A stretch of 64,000 nucleotides of DNA from Lumbricus terrestris (Eukaryota > Annelida > Clitellata > Crassiclitellata > Lumbricidae), in NCBI GenBank assembly GCA_949752735.1, contig OX457044.1:18461685-18525684 (forward strand), in the 5' to 3' direction. The position numbers and the translations under genes are program-made. Positions within the stretch are counted from its first letter, which is position 1. Each line of letters starts with the position of its first letter. Below the pieces are notes generated by a model, which worked only from the letters and a program-made list of their open reading frames with translations, made no database searches and was not told the origin of the DNA. Shown piece by piece: positions 49,349-59,700 of the stretch.

Positions 49349-50109
49349 TCAAAATGCCACAGCATTATATCTTTGCTTACAGATTGAGAGCCATTGGAAG
49401 AGGTGCATGGTTTCGAGTGGGTTTCCAGTTACAACTGTCAGACGTCGGCCTAGTTCAGCTAAAAATTCAGTGCCTGATTTCAAGTGATTTGTTAATGGGA
49501 CCAAGTGTTTCAAGAGCAATAGGGATAAATTCATGTGTTGCGGGGAGGTTCATATACTTCACATTTTTTCATGTTGTTGCCACTCCAGCCGCCCCGGGTG
49601 TAGTTGAAGTCACGTGGTTGTATGAGGCGGTGCAAGTGTGTATGCTAGTGGCATCCCAGGCAACGTATTTGCCTCGCGCCCACGGTATCAGAGTCGCACC
49701 ATTAGGCCGTTTGTCGTCGGTATGGAACAGACGGCGGTTCTTTTGTGCTTAAAGTATCAACTCTCTGGAGGGCTCTCCAAATGATATCATTAAGTGTGAA
49801 GTGTCTGGTGGCCCAGATTGTTTACAGACTAGTCTGTGGTGTCCTCCTTGATCCGCCAAATCTCCACATTGGCACTGATGTGGTGCCTTTCAGATTTAGA
49901 CCCTAGCGCAAACCAACAGCGACCCTTACGGCCTCGATGCTACGGCCCAACCCACATGATATTAAGGGTGCAGTAGCCATCCAGTGCCCGGCGTGTAGGT
50001 AGGTCACCGCTTCAAGTCGGGCCCGGTTGAAGGGGTCGTTGAGTGATGTCCAAACATCAGATTTGTCTTTGTCGATTAATGGTCTGTCCCAAACCTTCTG
50101 CTTAGGCAA
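49349..50109 (-). pseudogene. Decayed copy of the 596-1010 retroelement family
   Basis: From right to left the minus strand reads DVWTSLNDPFNRARLEAVTY, IEAVRVAVGLR, then after several stops GTEFLAELGRRLTVVTGNP and FQWLSICKQRYNAVAF. The latter part aligns with the copy at 596-1010, so this copy keeps more of the C-terminal domain. It lies between the two Tc1-like remnants. Confidence 0.65.
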
Positions 50110-50339
50110 CGCAGCCTCAACTCCACTCGGATGTGAAGTGATGCGGGCCTGTAAAATTACCTCCTATTTATTAATTATTATTATTAAATTATTATTTTTA
50201 TTATTCAAACAACTGAATGGTTTCTACAATGTTACAGTTCCTGTTGGTATGCGAGATGATTGCCTAACCTAAGGCATATTCCCAAGCATGCCATACTGAT
50301 GGTCAGGCAGACACTGAAGGTCATGGTGTGAGAAGTAGT

Positions 50340-50920
50340 GCTGGTTGCTGGAAGGAATGGATTTTGGATAATGCCAGAGTGCCAGAGAACATCCGGATTA
50401 ATGGAGCCGTGTATCGTAACATTTTAAAAGAGAAACTGAAAACCTAATCACCATCCATAAAATCAGCAACTTCCTAAAGGATGGGTCACCTTGTATTGGT
50501 ACAAGGGCCGTCAAATCCTGCCTTAAGCAGAAGGGCATTCCACTGCTGGAGCCATAACCTGGTAGCAGTCCAGGCTGTAATATTATTGAGAATATGTGGA
50601 GCGGGTGTCTGCTCATAAATGCCACTCCTAAGGCTGACTTGATCAACTGGATCAAGGCTGTGTGGTGTGTTAGATAACACCTAAGTTCTGCCGAATAATG
50701 ATCCAATCAGTGCATTCAAACTGTTATTAAAAACACAGCTTATCACTGCAGTTACTGACCTTCAGTCTTAGTTCTTATTGTGGTGACATTAAGCGATTCA
50801 CCGACAGTAAAAAAACAATGGAAATAATGATTGATTTCGGACATTGTGTGTCGATATCAGTCAGTGATTATTATTCAAGTTACGAAGGAAACTCACCAAA
50901 ATCGAGACTTTCACACAATT
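50340..50920 (+). pseudogene. Tc1/mariner-like transposase remnant (plus copy)
   Basis: Shifting plus frames give RINGAVYRNILKEKL (about 50,393-50,437), FLKDGSP, AVKSCLKQKGIPLLE, then NIIENMWSG (about 50,579) and KADLINWIKAVWCVR-stop. The order is that of a Tc1-like transposase. Frameshifts make it dead. Confidence 0.65.
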
Positions 50921-51106
50921 AAACTATAATTATTGATAAAAGATTTAATTGTAAGTATTAATTTTTCTGCAGTGGTGTGTGATGGCATTATACATCAAAT
51001 AGGTACTACAGACGATGTAAATAATCTGTATTTTTCAAAAGTTGCTTGTTTTTCAGTGAATAATATCTTCGGCAACTCTGTTGTTCCACCTTGGGTGTTC
51101 AACTTT

Positions 51107-51345
51107 GATCCATCTTTCAATTGGTGAACCAAGCTGAACTTCTGGTTCCCTGCTCAAAGACTGCTATCCGACGGCATCGTTCATTCTCTGTTGCTGGTCA
51201 TACAACCTGGAATGGCCTCCCAGTTACACTACGCTTAGTTCCCAGTGGTCACTCCACTCTGTGCTGTCTTATCTAGCCGTGGTTGGGTTTTGAGCGCTTC
51301 TGATTAGCCTACCATGAAGAGATGCTAAATAAAATTTCTGAACTA
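51107..51345 (+). pseudogene. LINE 3' fragment, duplicate 1
   Basis: The frame includes NQAELLVPCSKTAIRRHRSF, SVAGHTTWNGLPVTLRLVP, then a TGAGCGCTTCTGA and AGAGATGCTAAATAAAATT tail. Bases 51,107-51,264 equal 51,644-51,801 except for one base that I can see. Confidence 0.7.
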
Positions 51346-51643
51346 AATATTTAGTTGTTGATGTGCAGTATTACAGAGAAAAAAGACAAATGCAACAATG
51401 GAAAATAGAAATTACGGTTGGGAAAGGTGTGCTATAAGGGGAGGAGTCGGCCGCCAAAAAATGGAATTTAAATCTGAATCTTAATATTTATAAGAGAGTG
51501 ATTAAAACAGTCTCTTGAAATGTTAGAAATTACCTATAGAAAACTTGGTGGAATTCTTAAGTCATATTTCTGTGGCCACCCTGTATATTTGTTTAGTATC
51601 AGTGTATATTTGGGTGGCGCATTGGATAACACATTGGCGTGAT

Positions 51644-51990
51644 GATCCATCTTTCAATTGGTGAACCAAGCTGAACTTCTGGTTCCCTGCTCAAAGACTG
51701 CTATCCGACGGCATCGTTCATTCTCTGTTGCTGGTCATACAACCTGGAATGGCCTCCCAGTTACACTACGCTTAGTTCCCAGGGGTCACTCCACTCTGTG
51801 CCTTAAGAAGCATACGAGTTCAAGTCTCGAAGCCCCCCACCCATTGGTTATATGTGCTTTGTTGGCTTGCTCTTAGTGCCATTGCAGGCTGTCTGTTCTG
51901 TTATTTAAGATTGGTGTTAATCTCAGATCTTTTCATGTAATCATACTGCATTTGCCAGTGTGAATTCAATAAAGAAAATATTACATTTTT
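51644..51990 (+). pseudogene. LINE 3' fragment, duplicate 2
   Basis: Second copy of the 158-bp unit, diverging after CACTCTGTGCC into a different tail that ends near AATAAAGAAAATATT (about 51,969). Just before it, GGTGGCGCATTGGATAACAC looks like a tRNA-type SINE A box. Confidence 0.6.
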
Positions 51991-52190
51991 TGGCCACCCT
52001 GTATGTGTATGTATGTGTCTAAAAACTTACTATGGCAACCTTTGAGCACCTCAAGAAAGTGTTGTGATGGTTAGACCAGTATAGGTATTGGAGCACTTTT
52101 TGTAGAATAATAATTACATTGCTCATTTTGACCCAAAGAAAGGTTAAATTGTTTTAACTTGTGAACTTGCTTTTGTCATTACTGCTGTAG

Positions 52191-52357
52191 ATGCTGTTTA
52201 CATGAATGATCCCGCTGCCTCTGCAAATCACACGGCAGTGAAAGAAAAGATGAAATCGTGGTTTCTAAGGACAAGAGCTGTTGGAAAGAAAAGACGTTAT
52301 GAAATGTCGGTGTTAGGGCGGTCATTGGTTGATGATGGTTTAACACTTCCAATGTGA
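52191..52357 (+). other. Possible coding exon of unknown gene
   Basis: After a good acceptor (CATTACTGCTGTAG) a frame reads DAVYMNDPAASANHTAVKEK, then MKSWFLRTRAVGKKRRYEMS and VLGRSLVDDG, ending at TGA 52,355. The next frame continues with EVEQRRPLSNEDSTSDDHRD. It has protein-like composition but no family I recognise; it could be a decayed exon or chance. Confidence 0.2.
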
Positions 52358-52814
52358 TCTTGAAGTGGAACAACGACGCCCATTGAGCAACGAGGACTCT
52401 ACTTCCGATGATCATCGAGACGCAGGAGAGGAGTGTCGAATTCCTATCATCCACATTTCACATGGAGTGGCATTATCTTCCAACCATCCATTATCCCCTC
52501 AATTCCGATGCCCTTGAGAGCATAAACGCCTGATGCACAAGGCAGTTATTGCTATAATGCTCTCCTGCCTTGGTATTCCTAGAACATATTAAATGTGGGC
52601 GTGTTACAGCATGGAACTTTATTCTCTGTACAGACTGTTTAGTGAAGTTATAATTATATCTATTTTAGCTGCGTTCCAATAATCTATTGTATTATAGAAT
52701 ATTATGGCCTCATATTGTCTTGTTTATTTTAATTTTCAAATATTTTAATTGTGTATGGATATATGTATTTTGTCAATTTCTGTATGTGTGTATATATTTG
52801 TTTAATATAATAGG

Positions 52815-52890
52815 GAGGCGTTTAGGGTAATGGTAGCACTCTGGCATGAAGAGCGCATGGACGCAGGGTTGCTCCCCTCTACCCTTCTAA
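52815..52890 (+). repeat. Possible tRNA-like SINE head
   Basis: GGCGTTTAGGGTAATGGTAG resembles an A box and GACGCAGGGTTGC a decayed B box about 45 bases on. Confidence 0.25.
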
Positions 52891-52930
52891 AAGGTCCACT
52901 CAACTTTCATTCGGCAGATGGCGTAATTAA

Positions 52931-54767
52931 ACTGAGCAGTAATATGTGATGGAAGCCTTGCAGTGGCTGCCATTAGTTAAAATCGACTCCTGAAATAGCT
53001 TTTTTTGTTATTCGTTCATGCTATGAATTGTAATCACAATGCAGTTTGGTTAAACAAAGATCTTAGATATTTTATTACTTCAAGCTTACTCCGCAGTATG
53101 ATTGAAGTTCATTGTGTGAATTGAAATAACGATCACAAGTTAGGGAAGTCAAATTTAACGCAGTCATGCACGGCTTTATAACGTCCTGCTCATTTTATCA
53201 ATGCACTGCCCAATGTAAGGCTGAGCTGACCCTTGGATGGGTAGCGGGCAGCTATCATGTGTATGTGCACTCTTTATGCCAGAGTGTTACCATAAGATAT
53301 TCTAAAACCCCTCAACTGGTTTTAGTTATGCAGTTTAATATTTCAGTAAGAACCAGGTTTTTCATTGTTTATGAAATTGGTGCGAAAGTTTCTCAACGTG
53401 TAATGATTACGTTCTGCAGTTATATAAAATTATGACTACGTTTTCACAGGACTAATATTGTCAGCTTTTCTTTTTTATCCATTTAATGTTCTGTTCTGTG
53501 GTTACTCGTTTCATTTTAGTTGGGACACGTATTTATTATGATAGTGTTATTGCCTATGTTTGTGTTTTTATATCAGGCTAGATATGCCATCTGCTTAGAG
53601 TGCAAAGGTGCTGAGGATTTGCTGAAAATATATTTTAGAGGAAAATTGTATTTTTTTGCAATCAGTAAGATGTTGCTTTAATCGGAATTATTATTCGTTA
53701 TATGCTGGTGTCTTTAAGTCAGGGTATTGTGATAACTAGAAATAATATTCAATATAATATCTTGTTAGGGACAAAATGGACATTTAAGAGTGGACTCAGT
53801 GGTCCGCTAAGACATTTTATTCGTTTATTATTAGTGCTCAAGAAAGTTCAGACCATGCGGTCACATTAAATATAACAGTTCAGACCATGCGGTCACATTA
53901 AATATAACAGTAATAGAGATAGAGTTAAACATAACCCAGAGTTAAGATATAGCCCTAATTTAACTAGCTATAAGGATATTTTTTAACTGCATTGTCTAAT
54001 TTGTGTGGTAACAGAAGGCAAAGAAACTTTTTCTGTAACAGCATTGTTCTGTGTATGTAGTCATATCTCGAAAACATTTGAAATTTAATATTTGACGTCA
54101 TTTTTAAGTAGACTGATTCATTAGGTTTTTCAAGTAAAAACATGCAAATAAATATGATTTTCACACATCATTTTTCATTCAATGTTTGATAATAATTATA
54201 AAGATGGTTGTTTCCTACATTTTAACAAATGGATATTTTGTTCTATGACTATGTTTTGATTGCATTTTATTGCTTCTAAGATTAATTATATTGCCCTAAT
54301 TTAGCTGAACTGCATTCTGTAGATTAAACTTTTGCTGTAATAGAATCTGTGCAATTTTCTCTGAGTGCAACGTTGATTTCAAGGTCTCTTTTAGAAATAA
54401 ATGATTGATATTTTGGCATTTCATAAGTCTTTGTTGAAATTTAATTGAACTTTATATTATAAATTTAGCTGCAGAATGTTCCTTTTTACATTTGTATGGA
54501 TTTAGTTATTTTGATAATTTATTGTTACTGTCATAAATATTGTTTTTATTTCCAATACAATGAATGGTGTGAACTTTGCTAAAATTATTTTCATGGAAAC
54601 TTGTGTTTTATATTTCATGTAAGAAGTATAATTGGAGCTCCTGAATACAATCTCAGAAGTGTGCATTCTTGTGGGATTAATTTTGAGATTGGAAATTGCA
54701 TATATGTAGAAATTCATCTGAGAATCTGTTACAGCCACATTTGTAGGTTTACAACTGGGCCTCATAT
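52931..54767. other. Gene-poor AT-rich region with a 32-bp tandem duplication
   Basis: The only structure seen is GTTCAGACCATGCGGTCACA plus ATATAACA repeated at 53,846 and 53,878. ORFs have no recognised motifs. Confidence 0.5.
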
Positions 54768-55140
54768 TTGCCATTAGAGGCGTTGTGAGGGCAGAATGGT
54801 TGTGCTGATCTTGCCATTAGAGGCGTTGTGAGGGCAGATGGTAGGCAGAATGGTTGGTTACACGTAGTCTCCAGTACATCCAACCTCGTAGCGCCCACAT
54901 CGGCTGATCATTTGCCAATAGCAGCCCTATAGAGGCAGTGTCAGAGTAGACTGAGGAACAATAGGCGGCCCCTCACAAATGCGAACGCCTAGCCCACAGC
55001 TAGCGATGAATAGCCAACAGCGGTCCTATACAAACGCCATTAGAGGCATATAGTAAGCGTAGACTGTGAACAATAGGCGGTCCTCTACAAATGCGCACGC
55101 CGAGCCCACAGCTAGCGATGAATTGCCACCAGCGGGCCTG
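54768..55140. repeat. Local tandem duplications (43-bp and about 112-bp units)
   Basis: TTGCCATTAGAGGCGTTGTG at 54,768 recurs at 54,811. A longer unit containing AACAATAGGCGG, AGCCCACAGCTAGCGATGAA is at about 54,957 and 55,069, with a weaker copy before. The minus-strand ORF over it (55,000-55,335) is 111 codons, arginine-rich, and unrecognised. Confidence 0.75.
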
Positions 55141-55339
55141 CAGACGCCGACGCTGGTAACAATGAATGGTAGTGGCACTGAAGCACCGTAGGTCCTGCAG
55201 ATTACACCGTCGGCGCAGCCTGTGAACGACGCGATGCTTAATGAGACGAAGAATATAACGTTGGGCCAGCGGTTCGCCAATCATCCGTTCCATCGTGGGA
55301 TTTCGAAAGCGGGCCTGTAAAGGTCGTTTTAGCATTGCC

Positions 55340-56178
55340 TGGTCTTTGCCTTAAAGTTAGCATACATCTTTAAGATGTGGGCTAAGTATATCGGCACCCC
55401 ATGGGCACTGCGATTTATGGCTGTCTGGGTTAAGTTGGCCTGGCATATATTGACCGCTGTTCATATTGATATTATTGGCAGTCGTGTCTTGGTCTTGATA
55501 ATCACAGCCAAGATGCTTAAATTTAGTCTCAAGATCAATTAGTTTATAAGGCCTTAATTTGATGTCAAGGTAAAAGCCAAGATAATATTTTAAAACGAAC
55601 TCAACCTTGATCTCGAAGACAGCACAGAATAAATAATACACAATGATACTGATGATCCCAGCAAAAGATTCTTCCACACAGAAAGCATTTATAACCAGGA
55701 TGGCCTATTAATTAGAATTAAGATATGCTGCTTAAAAGCTTGACTGAAGATTTCTTAAAGCATTCACACACCAAAGTGTAGTTAGCAGTTGGTTGATATT
55801 CTTAATTGTTTACTATCATGCAAATAATCGTTATCATAAGCCCAACAATCTCCAAGTTTCTAAAGCGCCACTCAAAAAAGAATCTCAGGGGACAACCTTT
55901 TTCATGAGCGCAAGTAGGCCTATAGGTCCATATAGTCGCCTGCACACGAACACATTTAATTCAGCCTAAGACTTTAGGCTTACTTTTTGATTACTTCCGA
56001 GTAAAGTGAGAATATTTTAATTATCAATGATTATTTTGATTATATGCTATGGTTTGTAATAAATTAAGTGATTGAGATCGTTTCAACGATTGCATAATAA
56101 TAATTTTTGCAAAATTAAAATATAGCGCTAGATAAATGGACAATCGAGCATTTGCTTCGATCAATATTATTGGCACTT
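55340..56178. other. Intergenic, nothing recognised
   Basis: The minus ORF at 55,357-55,677 has no motif I can name. No RNA gene or repeat with clear borders is seen. Confidence 0.4.
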
Positions 56179-56488
56179 CAGGGTTGCCAAGTCGTCGCGA
56201 AAAGCGCGAATCGGGCGACTTTTGAAAGCGCTCGCGACTGAAAATTTCGTCCTCGCGACCTTGCGCTTTTTGGGCGACTTTTGAGTTGCATCGCGGTCGC
56301 CACGGCCACTTTTTTTGGACGACCTTTTTTAAATTTACGTTAAAATGGTAAATTTCCATGATATTTCGGTCGAATTACTAAAAAAGGTCAACCTTTTTTT
56401 AGTCGTCAGAAATAGCTCGATGATCTCGCGATTTTCGCGACTTTTTTGGAATCTCGCGACAAAGTTTTTCCAAAATCTGGCAACCCTG
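56179..56488. mobile_element. hAT-type non-autonomous element, 310 bp
   Basis: Termini CAGGGTTGCCAAGTC and ATCTGGCAACCCTG. Target duplication TGGCACTT (56,171-56,178) / TGGCGCTT (56,489-56,496), 7 of 8. Inside, GTCGCGA-type words occur in both orientations. Confidence 0.85.
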
Positions 56489-56716
56489 TGGCGCTTAAGG
56501 AAATTTAGCTGAAAAAGCACATTCGACAGCAGAATAAATATTTGCTTTTCTTTTAATCGATTTTGCCGAGTTGCGTTTTGTCTAGGCATGTTTCTTGTCT
56601 TGTATTGCAATTCTTTATAAGCTGGTATTGTATCAACCAGTCTCTGGTTTTTAGACAGATTTAGATACTGTTACTAGTGACTCGCGTCCATAGCAAAGTG
56701 TTTGTGTAGCGCTGCA

Positions 56717-56767
56717 ATGCCGGCGATCAATCTGCAGCATGTTGTATCGGTGTCGAGTGAGGACAAG
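56717..56767 (+). CDS. XRCC1: XRCC1 exon 1
   Basis: ATG in GCTGCAATGCCGGCG; 17 codons; donor GTGAGT at 56,768. The residues MPAINLQHVVS match the family N-terminus. Confidence 0.92.
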
Positions 56768-59700
56768 GTGAGTGGATTTTGTCAGTTAAGGAAACGAGGT
56801 ATCTGCTGTCAGATCGAGATGGTAATCTATGTCGTAGTTTACTTGAAGTAGTGAGAACTTTGGACAGATTATGACAAGCATAGATTATAGATGTTTGTGT
56901 GTGCACTTGTTGTTGTTGCGCCCCTTATATATTTCTACTACTGCGCGGACACTATCAGAGTTTCACACCGAAGCGCTGAGCAATTGCAAGTGAAGGACTT
57001 GCCCAAGGTACCTTCGCATAGGGTTACCATACGTCCGGGTTTCCCCGGACATGTCCTCTTTTTAGACCCCTGTCCGGGCGTCCGGGCGGCTTTCCAGAAA
57101 TATGGCTTTTGTCCGGGTTTTTCCCGTTCGTCCACGATCGTCCGATCTTACTTCCTTTCCGTGTTATATAGGCCCTACTATTCCGTTCCGTGAACTAAAC
57201 ACGCGTTCCAGCAATATTTTTCTCAATGGTACCGTATGGTTACCATTGGATTTCAGGTTCGTGAAGCGGTTTTTGTAAACCAAACGCATAAATATAACGG
57301 GAGTTACGTAGTGAATGAAATAATTAATTTTTAAATTTAACGAAAAAATTGACATAAAAAATGCTGAAACGTGTTTTCGTGCAGGTCGTTATGGATGGGA
57401 AGCTAAATGCTTGACATGCGGCAGCGGAACATATAATTATGTCAGTTGCCAATAAGGGTACATTGGATTTAAAGGCGCACGTTGAAACGCCGAAGCATGT
57501 TAATAGTGTTCGGAGAATTTCATATACCAAAGTAACCATTTTTTTTTAGTAACGCTGGGTTCGAAAAGCGACGAATCTGTCACTGTTTTGTGTACTGATC
57601 AAGTACTGGAGTACTGAACACTCACCCAATGAAGTTAAAATTGAAACCATGTAGCCTACAATAAGAACAAAATTTTGTGTAGTTCAACGTTACTTATATT
57701 TGTACAGCACTTAATATTGGCGTATACTAGGCTATAGCACTAGGAGCCGGCTACGGGATGGCAAGTTTTGGTAACCGGATGAACAATTTGTGTGTCCTCT
57801 TTTTCATTTGAGCACTTATGGTAACCCTACCTTCGCAGCGACTTGAGGTGGATTTGAAATTGCAACTCTCCGGCTGCATGGCAACGAACATACCCACTAC
57901 ACCACCGCACCCCCACGAACATCGTTAGAATTTTCAGACTGTAGAACAAGACTGTGTGAAGTATACTATGATGTTGTCCATGTTTTTTGGTTATAGGACC
58001 AAGTTTGAGGGCCATTTATGAAATTCTGAGCATTTGTCTAACTGTGGCATTTCTCTTATGATAGCAGAAATTTCGTTCGCACACCTTTGTTTTCCGGGCC
58101 ATGGCCATGTCTTAATTGGTGACCATCAACTGTTAGGACCACGACTAACATTCACAACCTTGGCTATCTTTATGCAGCCTGTAAGCATACAACCAACTTG
58201 TCGTCAATACAAGCAACGACTAAAAAAATCACTTGTTTGGCCAGAAAATAAATAATTACGTCAATAGCCCAAGAACTTTTTGGTCAGTTGCATAACGAGA
58301 AGCAGGGCAGCAAATTTAAACCTGGCCAGCTCACCATCGTACCTATGTAACCTGTATCTTCGCATGCATGAGAGATGGGAAGGTGTTCTTTCTGTTGTTA
58401 TTTGGCTCTGCATGACACAGCAAATTATGATTACGTAGTTATTGCGGTTATCATACTAAACATGCGCTTCAGGCTTAATGCATATACATGTATAATACAA
58501 ATCAAAAGAGGAGACTGGAATCCTGGACAGAATCTCATCTTTCTCTCACCTCAAATCCTGCCTTTTCTCTTGGGGTCGAGACAATAAGTGCTTCTGAAAG
58601 GTTTTTGCTGAGAGAAGTGCTTTATAAATGGTATACAATATACAATACTATCACTTATTTGCAACAGAATGACAGTTATAGTTTTTTGAAATGGAATAAT
58701 CTATGTGTCCCATGGTCAAAGACTACTTTGGCCCAAACTAGATCATTTGTCACCATTTGACCTGCTCTCTGGGATGCTCTCTGGAATGCTCTCCCCGCTT
58801 CTTTACTTGTTCCATTCTTTCTGTATCTTTTCCTACATATCGTTCTCTCCTCTAAACGTATTTCTTCTCTCATGGTACTCGTACTGGAGTCGCTACTGAA
58901 TGGTCACTGCTGTGAACTACGCTATATAAGTTTCAAATTACGTTCTATATATATTTGTGGTCAAGACGTCAAGATTTGGCAAGAATTTTGTGACTTTTAA
59001 AGTTTGATATTTATTATTATGACTAGGGTTTAAGATGGTATTAATATTTATTGAAGCATATTGTTTGCATTTTGTATAGTGTGTATTGTTGGCCTTCTCA
59101 GTTCCAGAGCGTATTTGGATCTGGGTTACTGTCTTAAGCTAAAGGAGTTGATGATTACTGCAGCATGTAATGACGTTTTTTGTATTTGACTCTATGCTGT
59201 TATTTGTGTACTTTTAATAACTGAGGACATCTTTGTCAATTATATTTGCATTTTCAGAATTGTCCGGCTGAAAATCTTATAAAGAGTGACAGCTTCAAGA
59301 AATGGAAATGTGCGACTGGCGAGAAAAATGCAACTGTCACGCTACAGGTAGTGAAGTTCATTTCGACTGTAGTGTACATTGAGTTCTAGGTTTCCTTAAG
59401 TAGGTCTGTGAAAGTTTGAACTTATGTGTTACTACCGGTAATACACTGCCTGAGAATCTGATGAATTGTTTAAGAAACTGGAGTTCTGACTTAAGTCAAG
59501 ATTGAAAGGTTGGCCGTACTTTTTTTGCAAATGTCTTGTTGATGGGCTTACATGTTAGCTAGTTAACAACTGTTAACCAGTCATCACTGAATCTTGTTAA
59601 TCATGTGACCTAATTAAGTAGGGTTAGTGAGCCATGTGACCTAATTAAGTAGGGCTAGGTTCACGAAACAACAGGAATGAACTTGGAAGAACTAAGGGAG

